DNA of 23,000 bases from Sphaeroforma sirkka (GCA_001586965.3 LUCW03001876.1:1-23000), one strand, 5' to 3'; numbered from the stretch's first letter, positions 1-9,165 are shown. A program made the numbers and translations. Notes: generated by a model from the letters alone, not told the origin.

Positions 1-538
1 AAGTGTGTTCATTGTTTTTTTAAAAAAATATAAAAAAAAAAAACGAAATAAAGGTGGTTCTTTAATGAGAGGTCTCCATTAAAAGTAAATAAATAAAATT
101 AAAGGATACTTTTTGCGACGGTCCTTTGGCTCAGTTTTTTTTTTTTTGCCATCCCAGCCGTTGGAATTGAAACAGTAAATTTTGAGAATAAAAAGCCATC
201 CTAGTGGTTGATGCAATCAAAGAATTGAATAAGTATACCTATGCCGCTCAAAATATACGAGAAATGCTGCGTCTTTCTATTGGTTTGCAATATGGTAGAA
301 TATTGAGTGTCAAAGCATCGTTGTGTGAACCGTTTTGACATTTTCACATTATGTAAACATACTTTTAGTTTTGTCTGTTATAGTATATTATACAGTACAT
401 CAATGCCTACATACTTTATGAATCTTCTGTTGGTTGTAGTGTACTATACTATATACAGGAAGCAGTTTATAATAACAGTGTCGCTCTTAAAGAACAAGGC
501 GGTAAAACACAAGCGACGAGGTGATGCTGTCTAAACTT
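1..538. other. AT-rich flanking DNA without a supported gene
   Basis: This stretch is AT-rich, with A runs near position 30-45 and a T run near 136-149. A 75-codon open frame at 307-534 has no recognisable motif and a composition expected by chance. The region may hold the 5' end of the Harbinger-type element whose transposase remnant follows, but I could not identify a terminal inverted repeat, because the matching far end is not in the window. I see no RNA gene or promoter here that I would defend. Confidence 0.6.
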
Positions 539-1423
539 TACTTGCTACTGCTGAGCAATGAGAAAGGGATAGAAGTGGGTGACGGACTATCCAGCTTTCA
601 AGTGAAGTGCAATAGAGAGACACTTGTTGCTCGTACTCAGCACTTGAACTGGCAAACACTCTGCGCTCTGCTACAAACAAAAGAACAGCTTTGAGAACAC
701 TTTTCGTATGAAGTACCCAAAGTTTTTGTTTCTTGCACGTGAGATAAACGAGGAAACATGCAGAAGAAACAAAAGATGGGCATGTTGAGAGGAAGTGCAA
801 TAGATGTGGAGGTACAACTTGCTGTCTTCCTGCGTATAGCAGCCGGCGGAAAATACCAAGATATTAAAATTGCGTTTGGGATTTCTTCTGCTGCTGTTTA
901 CTACATATTCTGGAGAATTTTATACACAATTGATGGTTTGAGTTTCCTGTTTTCCGCTTTCCCAAAAGAGGAAGAAGAGATTGCCATAAAGCAGCAGAAG
1001 AGTTTAAATCACGCTCTACTCACGGGGTGATTAGCCGTTGTGTTGCCGTCGCCGATGACTTATTTGTGCGCGTAGCTTTTCCTCAATATATAGATGTCGG
1101 TAAAGGCGTCGTTTATATTTTGGACATAAGACTGGTTATGGATTGAATGCCCAAGCCATGTGTGATGCAAATCTATAAGTTTGTTGCATTTTCTATCATA
1201 GCATATGGTAGTAGTATGCATGATCGTCGAGCTTCTAAATATCATTTACCTATGTTTCACTACGTACTGGGTGATGCAGCCTTACAGATGTACGCAACCA
1301 TATGCTAGCACACTATCTGGCACTCGTGAAGCAATGGGCGATGCATGGGACGCATACATTTTATTTTCAGTCCCAATCTCGCATGCATATCGAGCAGGCC
1401 TTTGGAATCAATGGTCCGAAAAT
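539..1423 (+). pseudogene. PIF/Harbinger-type DDE transposase remnant (DDE_Tnp_4 / HARBI1 family)
   Basis: This is the remnant of a cut-and-paste transposase of the PIF/Harbinger superfamily. Family-like pieces appear in the right order but in changing frames. Around 690-788 there is a FRMKYPKFLFLAREI stretch, matching the N-terminal 'RYRM..SF..L' part. At 758-990 there is RGSAIDVEVQLAVFLRIAAG followed by KYQDIKIAFGIS, the helix-turn-helix-like region. Around 988-1115 there is THGVISRCVAVADDLFV, covering the first catalytic Asp region. At 1116-1179 there is GHKTGYGLNAQAMCDANL; around 1177-1260 SIIAYGSSMHD, covering the second Asp region; and near 1265-1405 VLGDAA and HIEQAFG, covering the third catalytic acidic residue. 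At least five frame changes and several stops make it non-functional. The sequence stops just after the last motif, where the retroelement array begins, so the rest may lie on the far side of the array. The superfamily call is firm; the host origin is not. Confidence 0.75.
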
Positions 1424-1564
1424 AAATAACTGATTTGCTGTAAACTTCGATGGAAATTACTGGGTTTCAAACTATAATAAACTAAAATACAATTTAGTCA
1501 GTTACACATTTAGCAGTGGTAGCTTGTGTAAGAATGATCAGGACTGCCTCTTGTTAAGAGCCTA
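1424..1564 (-). repeat. Inverted copy of the LTR 3' end (left arm of a fold-back)
   Basis: Read on the minus strand, this stretch matches 1969-2110, the last ~135 bases of LTR1 plus a few bases of interior. The match is nearly complete except for a small patch near 1434-1438. It joins the direct LTR sequence at a 2-base overlap (TA, 1563-1564). About 400 bases separate the two arms. No other LTR in the window has this arm, so it marks the left edge of the array. The outermost boundary is uncertain between about 1421 and 1439. Confidence 0.85.
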
Positions 1565-1709
1565 TTTGTATTTTTAAATAATTTAGTACAAGCTCTTTTT
1601 CCAATATTTCCAAAGTGTTCTAAATTCACTTTGATGGCTCCAATAGCCTGAGTATTTGGTATGACTCATCTACTTGGACCTATTTGAGACATTAGTAGAT
1701 GTAGGATAT

Positions 1710-1742
1710 TATAAACTAAATTTTATAATCTCCGAACTACTA
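1710..1742 (+). promoter_or_regulatory. LTR1 TATA box and presumed RNA start
   Basis: TATAAA at 1710-1715 lies inside a short palindrome (ATTATAAA / TTTATAAT). About 25 bases downstream is AACTACTA (1735-1742), the proposed 5' end of the element RNA. Placing the start there rests on spacing and on the complement found after the LTR. Confidence 0.5.
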
Positions 1743-1924
1743 CTTATAGATTTTGGTCCTCCGCCAATCTCAAAATCCAATAAGTCTTTTTCTTTTTTTT
1801 AACTTTTCTTCAGATGGAACTTTATTTATATCAGCTAATGTATTAACGTGACTTACGTTATTATGTCTATTTACAAATTAGGCAAGTGGTCATGAACACT
1901 TAGTACTTCTAGTGAAAATTATTC

Positions 1925-1930
1925 AATAAA
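1925..1930 (+). terminator. LTR1 polyadenylation signal AATAAA
   Basis: A canonical AATAAA hexamer is followed about 20 bases later by a GT-rich stretch (CCCTGTGTGATCG), as expected at the R/U5 border of an LTR. Confidence 0.55.
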
Positions 1931-2109
1931 GAACAGCTAGAGGTACGCCCTGTGTGATCGAGGATATTTAGGCTCTTAACAAGAGGCGGTCCCGATCATT
2001 CTTACACAAACTACCACTGCTAAATCTAACTGACTAAATTGTATTTTAGTTTTAATATAGTTTGAAACCTAGTAATTTCCATCGAAGTTTACATATTTTT
2101 TCAGTTATT

Positions 2110-2117
2110 TAGTAGTT
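2110..2117 (+). promoter_or_regulatory. Candidate self-priming site, unit 1
   Basis: No sequence beginning TGG and resembling a tRNA 3' complement follows the LTR. Instead TAGTAGTT lies six bases after the LTR's terminal CA and is the exact complement of AACTACTA, the presumed RNA 5' end in the LTR. Tf1/sushi-type elements prime in this way. The match is only eight bases, so the call is tentative. Confidence 0.4.
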
Positions 2118-2173
2118 ACAGTAGTGTACTGCTTCTAGACTGTCTGACATCGATTTACTATCCAGCAAATACT

Positions 2174-4210
2174 ATGGCTAAGGGTACTTCTAAAGGCAAG
2201 GGAGCCGCTAGCTCTAAGCCTGCTAAGCCTGCCGAGGTTCCTGAGGTCCCTGTGGAAACACCTAGCCTGTCTGGAGTTGAGCCTGCCGAGGATACTGTTG
2301 GGGAAGCAAATTCTGAGGTTGGTACAGAGGATTATTCTGAGGATGACTCGTCGGATCCTAAAGCCTTGGAAGAAGAGGTATCTACTACCGCGGAAAGGCT
2401 CGCCAGCGTCCGTGTATCACCTAGGAGTGAAGCTCAGGACCCCAGCTTGCCCCCCCTGACCACGTGCCGTCAAATATTGGGGATAAACGTCGAAGGCTGG
2501 AAAATTCGTGGATACGAATGTCGGGGGCATTATAACTCCACATCTAAAGGACACTCCAGCACAAATCCGGGTGAAAAGGAAGTATTGGACCTGTCCGAAA
2601 ATTTCGGTTTCGCCATCGATGGAGAAGCCATTCCATTCAGCTCAAATCTTGGGGCCGAAGCTGAGGACGCCATAACTCGACAACGAGTGGTTGGATCCTC
2701 TCAATCTCGACGCCAATTGAACCGCACTGAAGCGCTCTTGAAGGAGCTAGCGGCAGCGGCAGTTGTGGACCCTCTATCGTGTCCCACTTGGCTGATATTC
2801 TTCCTATACCGAAGAAGAAAAAAAATTCGGGCCGGGTTTCGAACCCGAGACCTACTGGTTTACCAGCCAGTATGTTTACCACTAAGCCAGTTACCACTGG
2901 CGAGAGAGATAATATTTCAAAATTTAATCTCTATAGCTCTGATGCTACCATCGACCATCCTCTTGACAAACCTAACCCTGTCAGAGGATATGATCGTATG
3001 GAACTCGATGAGGCTTACCATCCTCGTAATATCGACCCTCATTTGCCAACTAACCTGGTAATCACGATTTTGGCAATCGCTACACCAGTACCTCGTTAGA
3101 GAGTTCCCGCTCTAATCCTGAGGATGAGGAAGTGAGAACCAGACATACTCGTCTCAGGCTATTACGCTCTGGTATGCAAGTCCTTGAGGACCGTCTATTG
3201 AATGACTCTGACCTTGACGATAGGAAAGCGGATAACATTCGCTATCTAATCGATAACAAGAGAAAGGAAATAGACACCATCTTGGCACTAGCAGCCCGTA
3301 GCACTGAGCATGAGCCTCGTGAACACTTAGAACCAAGCTTTATAAAGCAGCTAGGTAACGCGCAGGCTGAGGTCGATTTCTCTACTAATGAGAGTACAGT
3401 GGAGACACTGAAGGCCTTCGACCAACTTAAGGAGTCTGCCAGCCTTAGGGATAAGCAGATGATGAATGCCTTTATTCATTTCTGTGAGCCAGGTGAATGG
3501 CGAACTATCTTGAAGGCTCATGAGCCCAACTGGAAAGCCCTACCCTGGCACCAGTTGCGTGATAATATACTTAACACTTTTTTTTTGAAGATGCACGTGA
3601 CCGTGAACTTCTAGAGTCTCGCAAGTTCTTTGCGAACGATACCACTATTCGAGGTGCTCTAGCTCATATGACACATATGAATACTCGGATGGGTGGTCGT
3701 ACCTATACTGGCGAATATTTATTAATTTGTCAGATGATGGAGACTCTGGGAGCTAACCTCTTTAAGAAAGTCAATGATGACATCATCGCCTATGGTGATT
3801 TGCGATCTATGCCTTGGTCTGTCTTTGAGAAGATAGTACACAAGCATACCAATTCCTCTACTAGAGTACTTAGTACCACGAGCTACACCCAGCCCACTAA
3901 GCGAAACGCAGTAGAGACTAATACTGCGCGTAGTACTAAGAAACCTCGCACTACTACTGGAGAGGTACTGGCTCTACTTCTACCGAACCGAAGGTGATAA
4001 GAAGGTGAGAGCGCCTTGCAAGAAGTGTGGTTACAACCTCACAAAACGTAATGGCAAGTGGAATGGTAGACACGACCCTGTTAAGTGTGCACCAGGCAAG
4101 CCAGATTTTGGACACTATATGAAAGAGTGTGCTACTTGCAAGGGTACTAACGGTTGGCACAAAGAGGATTGCAAGGACTTACCAGACGTCCAAGTTAAGC
4201 ACTGACAGTA
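2174..4210 (+). pseudogene. gag: gag region, unit 1 (fossil)
   Basis: Structural polyprotein region of the retroelement, which would build the cytoplasmic particle. The ATG at 2174 opens a stretch starting MAKGTSKGKGAASSKPAK, rich in Lys, Ala, Pro and then Glu/Asp. The middle (about 3120-3990) is charged and helical and looks capsid-like (for example LRSGMQVLEDRLLND and GGRTYTGEYLLICQMMETLG). The end (about 4010-4205) has a Cys/His cluster, CKKCGYNLTK then ECATCKGTNGWHKEDC, like a nucleocapsid zinc knuckle. An antisense tRNA-like sequence interrupts the N-terminal half. The capsid assignment comes from position and composition, not from a recognised motif. Confidence 0.65.
2825..2898 (-). other. 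tRNA-Thr-like sequence inside gag, unit 1 (antisense, degenerate)
   Basis: On the minus strand this reads with an A-box-like TGGCTTAGTGGT, an anticodon arm of six pairs (TACTGG / CCAGTA) whose loop shows T-GGT-A (Thr), a 5-base variable loop, and a complete T-arm with B box GGGTTCGAAACCC. A run of eight Ts follows directly, as at a Pol III terminator. The 5' acceptor strand does not pair with the 3' strand, the D-arm is weak and the anticodon loop is one base too long, so this is not a working tRNA. It looks like a tRNA-derived piece, perhaps a SINE head, inserted into gag. Confidence 0.55.
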
Positions 4211-4215
4211 CCATA

Positions 4216-4620
4216 TGTGCGCACTAGAGCAAGATTATGAGAAAATGTTCAATAAAATCTATACCAAAGGAGATGAACGTATCTTTCAAACAGTTTTCGT
4301 AAATGGAGAAAAAGTTATGGCACTATTTGATCAGGGGCTGAAGTCTCTGCTATCTCATGCCGAGTAGCCTACGCTACAGATATGGCTGTCCATAACGAAA
4401 CAACTGATTTAATCTTGGGAAATGGCAAAGTTACTACTTGCGAACAAGCCATTGACTATGCACACATAATGCTGTCAGATAGAAGAGAAGTGAAGACTCA
4501 CCTAATCGTTACTGACATGTCTCAGAAATACGATTTAATTATAGGTATGACTGATCTTCTCAGTTTAGGTATAACACTCACTGGTCTGCCTAATGGGCTG
4601 GACCCGAATAAAGATCAGTC
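4216..4620 (+). pseudogene. Aspartic protease region, unit 1 (fossil)
   Basis: Retropepsin-like region that would cleave the polyprotein. The family signature appears as an ALFDxGAEVSAIS-type motif near 4318-4355, and downstream is YDLIIGMTDLLSLG (near 4530-4570), matching the conserved hydrophobic-Gly motif of the second half of retropepsins. It sits between the zinc knuckle and RT, as in Ty3/gypsy. Confidence 0.65.
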
Positions 4621-4779
4621 AGATGATAATATGTTAAAGATACCTAAACCTCCGGAAGGTGAAGCAAAGGATATGATTCCGCACTTCACCGATATAATTA
4701 TGGACTTAATTATACAAAACAGGAAGATTGCAATAACTGACTGGTGTATGTTTAAGTTCTCTAATGGGTACGTTAGACT

Positions 4780-5710
4780 TGACTTAACAAACGTCGACTT
4801 CTCTAAGTTAAAGTGTCCTTCACATAACTACGTGAGTTGGAGACACAAAGACGTTGTCAAAACCCAAATCGAAGATTGGTTAAAACAGGGTCTAGTGAAA
4901 TCAATTATGATGCAACCCCAGTTAACTTAGCTCTCTTAGCGGTCGATCAATATAAATCTGATGGAACGTTTAGTAAAACAAGAGTAGTACTAGACCTGTC
5001 GCCAATCAACAAACTAATTCCGCAACATAGTTTTCCCTTACCTAAGATAAGCGAGATACTACGCAAAATGGAGGTGCGACTATCTTTTCCAAGATAGACT
5101 TAAAAGCTGCATTCCATCAACTACAAATATATGAGCCTCATAGGAAATACTTTTCCTTTACTTGGCAAGGTAAGAAGTACCAGTTTAAAGGTGCACCTGA
5201 AGGCTTACACATGTTACCTTCTTTCTTCCAACAAGTTATGATGGAACTATTTGCGGACCTGTCGTATAACGTATCAGTCTATTTAGATGATATAGTTATC
5301 TTTACAAAGACAACACATGAACATGCTAAACTCGTTAAAAAGTCTTAAAGCGACTTAATCATGCTAAACTTAAGATTAACGAAGACAAGTGTTCTTTTGC
5401 TAAAGATACTATACACTTACTTGGCTACAAAGTATCTGCAGCAGGGGTAGAAATTGATCCTGGCAAGAAACAGTTTCTGTTGGATTTATCAACACCAATT
5501 ACTGGAAGAGATGTGAACTCTGTGTGTGGGTTTGTTAACTTCTTCTCGGATTCGGTACCGCATCTTTCTCATTACTTAAAGCCTTTCAGTCACCTACGGC
5601 TGCACAAAGGACCTTTGGGAAAGCTTTGGACTAAAGAATGTGATGATGCATTTAAACTAGTCAAAAGTAAAGTAATGGACGCACCCATCATGCAGTACCC
5701 TGTGGATGGT
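4780..5710 (+). pseudogene. pol: Reverse transcriptase region, unit 1 (fossil)
   Basis: RNA-dependent DNA polymerase of Ty3/gypsy type. Visible landmarks are IEDWLKQGL before the fingers, VVLDLSPINKLIP, the palm motif KIDLKAAFHQL, the catalytic YLDD at 5280-5291 followed by IVIFTK, and the thumb-side HLLGYKVSAAGVEID. The order and spacing match gypsy RTs. Confidence 0.85.
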
Positions 5711-5714
5711 GTCC

Positions 5715-6100
5715 CATTCAAGTAGCAACCGACGCTTCAGATCGAGCGGTAGGTGGAGTGCTTTACCAAACGATAAATGGTAAACCGCGCTACATACAAT
5801 TCTTTAGCAAGAGTTATAATAAGAGTCAACGGAATTACCCTACCGTTAAACAAGAGCTCCTTGCTATAGTTACTGCGCTAAGACAGTTTAAAGACTACCT
5901 TTATGGAAGTTACTTTACTGTCGCCTGTGATCAAAGTCTTTAACATACTTAAAAGATATGAACCCTGATTCACAGTTGGTGAGCCGCTGGCATGACATTA
6001 TTGCCAAGTTCGCTTTTAATATAACACACATTCCAGGAATACATAACCATCTTCCTGACATGCTCTCTCGACTTGTGCCCGACTACCAGAAAACAGTCAA
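5715..6100 (+). pseudogene. pol: RNase H region, unit 1 (fossil)
   Basis: Type I RNase H joined to RT, which removes the RNA strand of the hybrid. The acidic residues appear as ATDAS (Asp at 5731), KQELLAIV (Glu near 5850) and ACDQ (Asp near 5930). The end reads ITHIPGIHNHLPDMLSRL, the gypsy hallmark. Confidence 0.8.
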
Positions 6101-6109
6101 AGAGTTATT

Positions 6110-6565
6110 AGCAACCGATTGGATGCTAAATAAGAAATGGTTTAACCTCGCTCAATCACGATGGGGTCCATTTACTGTTGATATGTTCGCCGCAGAACAT
6201 AACAAACAGGTTTCTGAATATAGGTCGTTGACTCATCCTAAAGGTGATGCATTTCAGCTTGACTTATCAAAAAGCATAATGCGTGGGCTAACCCACCTTG
6301 TCAACTTATCGCACAGTTGTTAAATTATGTTAATATTACTAAATCTACCATTACGCTGTGTTGTCCCTTACGTAACTCCGACCCATGGATACGTGATTTA
6401 ATTAATATGATTCAAGACGAACCTATTTATGTCGACCGTGAAACCGACACGTTCTTGTATCAGGGATCTATTCTATTAAGAAGACGCCTTGGAAACACAC
6501 CATTGTTTGTCGCATCGGTCCTGCAGGTACCACTAAGTGGAAACCCTCAACCGAATTCTTAGCTA
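6110..6565 (+). pseudogene. Dam-like N6-adenine methyltransferase-type domain, unit 1 (fossil)
   Basis: Between RNase H and integrase lies a domain with WGPFTVDMFAAEHNKQ, an Ala-Asn-Pro-Pro-Cys motif near 6285-6300, then TLCCPLRNSDPWI and a long strand-rich end. This order matches the phage-type Dam methyltransferase family (PF05869-like: DLFA...N, NPP, later P...W), a domain known after RNase H in DIRS-type elements. Whether it ever had methylating activity is unknown. Confidence 0.65.
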
Positions 6566-6679
6566 AACTAGAGGAGTCTAAAGAGTTTGAACAAAAGCTC
6601 AAGACTCGTACAACACATGCACCCAACAAGATTGCAGTCGAGGTAATGCCGATTGAAACGGCATTAGATCGTAAAAAAA

Positions 6680-7975
6680 CATGGAACTAGCTAAGGCCAT
6701 GGATCAAAGACTCAAAACTCTAAGAGAACCTGAAGCTCGCACTCAACTACTTAAAGCGCTGCTTAAAGAACAGCCAGGAGTTGCGAAACAACTGAAGAAG
6801 ATACTTCAACAATCCAATGTTGTCAATTATGTATCTCAGGACTCTACCCCTCCTGATACTGAGGTTGCCCTTTCCAACAGGACTATGGTTCATCCAGCCA
6901 GCGTTACGCAGAATCTGACTGACTTAGAGGAGCTCGAAAGTAGAGTTAAAATTATACATAATTTAACGCATCGAGCATATGAGCATACTTATAAAATGGC
7001 TATTCGTGCAGGGCTTGATCACCCGGCGCTGAAAGAAACCATACGTGAAGTATACCGACGCTGTACTGATTGTGAAAAGAACCAGATCAAGCGATACGGT
7101 TGGGCACCCCTAAAAAGTGTGACAGAAGACCAACCGATGCGCCGAGTCATAGTCGATTTGGTTAAACTCCGCGATCAAGCATACTGGCGATGTATATATC
7201 TGTCATTTCTTATGTGTGGCTTCGGGCTATAACTTGCTTTATGCAATACCGAACAAACGTCCACAAACAGTGGCAGAATTATGCTATCACGTCTTTAATG
7301 ACTTCGGTTTCCCCCCGAGTACTATGTTCTGATAACGGTAGTGAGTTTTGTACCGACGTAATGGAGGCACTTATACTCGTATCAGGCATGACCCATAGGC
7401 GTGGTGTTCCTTACAAACCTCAAACGCAGGGTGCAAATGAGACACGTCATAGAGAACTTAAGAAACTCTTGCGTACCGCACTAGACGACGTTGAGGATAT
7501 GTGGCCTTATCATTTGAAATGGGTTCAGACTCAAATGAATAACTGCATGAATCCTCAAACTGGAACACTCCCGTTTCACTATTTCTTTGGCCGCTATAGT
7601 GAATTACAAGCAACGTTTGATAAAACTGCGCCCGAAACACGCTACCCCGTGGCTACAAAGATCGAGCATATGCAGAACGTTGTTTACCCCTGTTTACTCG
7701 AGCACAAGAATCGCGTCCTACTTAAAGCGTATGACCGATGGAATAACACTAAGAACATTGTTCAGTTCAAAGTCGGCGATTACGTTAACATTATAAATCG
7801 AAACGCCAACGTTACCGAACTCTCTTCTAAGACGATAGGACCTTTTGTTATTTCCTACCATGATGAGAAGAGTGATACTTACGAAGTGAATAACATTGAT
7901 GGTACTAGCGCAACCAATCTAGGCACTCACCGTATCCCTACCTCCGAACTCTCATTCGCTCGCTCATTTGATTCT
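6680..7975 (+). pseudogene. pol: DDE integrase region, unit 1 (fossil)
   Basis: Retroviral-type integrase. An HHCC-like finger (HNLTHRAYEH ... CTDC, about 6955-7080) leads into the core with Asp in VIVDLV (near 7150), Asp in CSDNGSEF (near 7330) and Glu in QGANETRHREL (near 7435). The last two are 35 residues apart in the copies where this is readable in one frame. A GPY/F-like module (KVGDYVNI ... IGPFVISYH) follows near 7770-7870. Confidence 0.8.
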
Positions 7976-8419
7976 GATGTACCAGTTATGGAGTCACAAG
8001 TCAAAGATATAATTGACAAAACATCCGAAGACGGTTACACTTACTACAAGACCCGTTTCATGGATGGGACAGTAGCTTGGCTAACCTCCGATGCATTTCG
8101 TGAATCTCGCGACTTTCTTCGTATCTTTAATAAGAAATGGAATAAGCGTTTACATAAGAACACACGAGATAAACGAAAAGGGTTTCCTCAGGTGACTACA
8201 AACCCTGACGGATCTGAAATTCCCTATTTGCCACCTACTTCCTACGTGACTAAACTTTCTGATCTGCTTACCAACAGTGCAGAAAATTGTTCAAACTTAC
8301 TTACTAATGAAGAACAGCCTTTGGCTATTACCTTACCAAATAATAAACGTAAGGCGCCTACATCGGAAATGGTTACTGGACCAAATACTAAACGACATAG
8401 AGTACAACATGAGTCTTGA
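7976..8419 (+). pseudogene. Chromodomain-like basic C-terminal tail, unit 1 (fossil)
   Basis: The tail contains ESQVKDIIDKT then YTYYKTRFMDGTVAWLTSDAF, with the aromatic pattern and spacing of integrase-linked chromodomains. Farther on come basic clusters (NNKRKAP and TKRHR) that could direct nuclear entry. The frame stops at 8417-8419. The chromodomain call is by pattern only. Confidence 0.5.
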
Positions 8420-8460
8420 ACTCGTACATATAGGCACATACTTACTCGATAAGTCATGAC

Positions 8461-8487
8461 CGAAACCGTTTTTTACTTTGGTTTTCG
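8461..8487 (+). other. Hairpin upstream of LTR2
   Basis: CGAAACC and GGTTTTCG face each other across about 12 bases. The same stem is kept near 15524-15551 and 22633-22656, where the last copy pairs over seven bases exactly. It lies between the end of coding and the 3' LTR. Its function is unknown. Confidence 0.4.
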
Positions 8488-8772
8488 CTTTACCAACTAG
8501 ATCGTATCTTATCTTAACGTACGTTCGTAGTTTCTAAAAGCTACTGGGGGCTATGTAGAAATACGGCCTCCGGTCAGTCAGTCTAAAATATCAAGATCAA
8601 TTGAGATAATACATTGGTTTTATTTGTATTTTAAATAATTTAGTACAAGCTCTTTTTCCAATATTTCCAAAGTGTTCTAAATTCACTTTGATGGCTCCAA
8701 TAGCCTGAGCCTGAGTATTTGGTATGACTCATCTACTTGGACCTATTTGAGACATTAGTAGATGTAGGATAT

Positions 8773-8804
8773 TATAAACTAAATTTTATAATCTCGAACT
8801 ACTA
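8773..8804 (+). promoter_or_regulatory. LTR2 TATA box and presumed RNA start
   Basis: TATAAA at 8773-8778 lies 24 bases before AACTACTA (8797-8804), the proposed RNA 5' end. The arrangement is unchanged in LTR3 and LTR4. Confidence 0.5.
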
Positions 8805-8986
8805 CTTATAGATTTTGGTCCTCCGCCAATCTCAAAATCAATAAGTCTTTTCTTTTTTTTTTAACTTTTCTTCAGATGGAACTTTATTTATATCAGCTAA
8901 TGTATTAACGTGACTTACGTTATTATGTCTATTTACAAATTAGGCAAGTGGTCATGAACACTTAGTACTTCTAGTGAAAATTATTC

Positions 8987-8992
8987 AATAAA
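8987..8992 (+). terminator. LTR2 polyadenylation signal AATAAA
   Basis: AATAAA lies about 190 bases after the presumed RNA start, with a GT-rich stretch just downstream. Confidence 0.55.
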
Positions 8993-9165
8993 GAACAGCT
9001 AGAGGTACGCCCTGTGTGATCGAGGATATTTAGGCTCTTAACAAGAGGCGGTCCCGATCATTCTTACACAAGCTACCACTGCTAAATCTAACTGACTAAA
9101 TTGTATTTTAGTTTAATATAGTTTGAAACCTAGTAATTTCCATCGAAGTTTACATATTTTTCAGT

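Larger units (their letters stand above)
1563..2103 (+). repeat. LTR1, direct part, 5'-shortened
   Basis: This matches LTR2 from 8621 to 9163 and so lacks the first ~67 bases of a full LTR, which are replaced by the inverted arm to its left. It keeps the TATA box (1710-1715), the presumed RNA start, the AATAAA signal (1925-1930) and the 3' terminus ending in CA at 2103. Only a handful of differences from LTR2 are visible by eye. Confidence 0.85.
2104..8553 (+). mobile_element. Retroelement unit 1, interior
   Basis: This is the interior of the first unit between LTR1 and LTR2, about 6.45 kb. It carries gag, protease, RT, RNase H, methyltransferase-like domain, integrase and chromodomain-like tail in that order, then about 130 bases of 3' non-coding DNA. 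It is broken, with about ten or more breaks, and cannot encode the full polyproteins. The start of the interior was set by the CA at 2103; an LTR end at 2093 is a less favoured alternative. Confidence 0.85.
8554..9163 (+). repeat. LTR2 (shared by units 1 and 2)
   Basis: A full LTR of about 610 bases, beginning TGTAGAAA and ending TTTTTCA. It is preceded by a G-rich stretch (CTACTGGGGG, 8541-8550) that may serve as polypurine tract and followed by GT and the candidate priming site. The start is set by the TG next to the G-rich tract. The end is set by CA-GT before the priming site; ACA at 9154 is an alternative end. Confidence 0.8.

Noticed and set aside
112-130. GGTCCTTTGGCTCAG as a possible Harbinger terminal inverted repeat
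   Set aside because: It resembles such ends only loosely, and the opposite end of the element is not in the window, so it cannot be tested.
307-534. 75-codon open frame in the left flank
   Set aside because: It has no known motif, AT-driven composition, and no support from neighbours or repeats.
2825-2898. A working tRNA gene
   Set aside because: The acceptor strands do not pair, the D-arm is weak and the anticodon loop is too long, so it is tRNA-like only.
2104-8553. Classification as a DIRS element because of the methyltransferase-like domain and the inverted arm
   Set aside because: A DDE integrase and aspartic protease are present, direct LTRs flank each unit, no tyrosine recombinase is seen, and the inverted arm occurs only once.
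9154-9163. LTR end at GTTTACA (9154) instead of TTTTTCA (9163)
   Set aside because: It was first favoured because TGTAAAC opens the main block of the inverted arm. The arm continues further out, and CA-GT next to the candidate priming site fits better. The earlier end remains possible.
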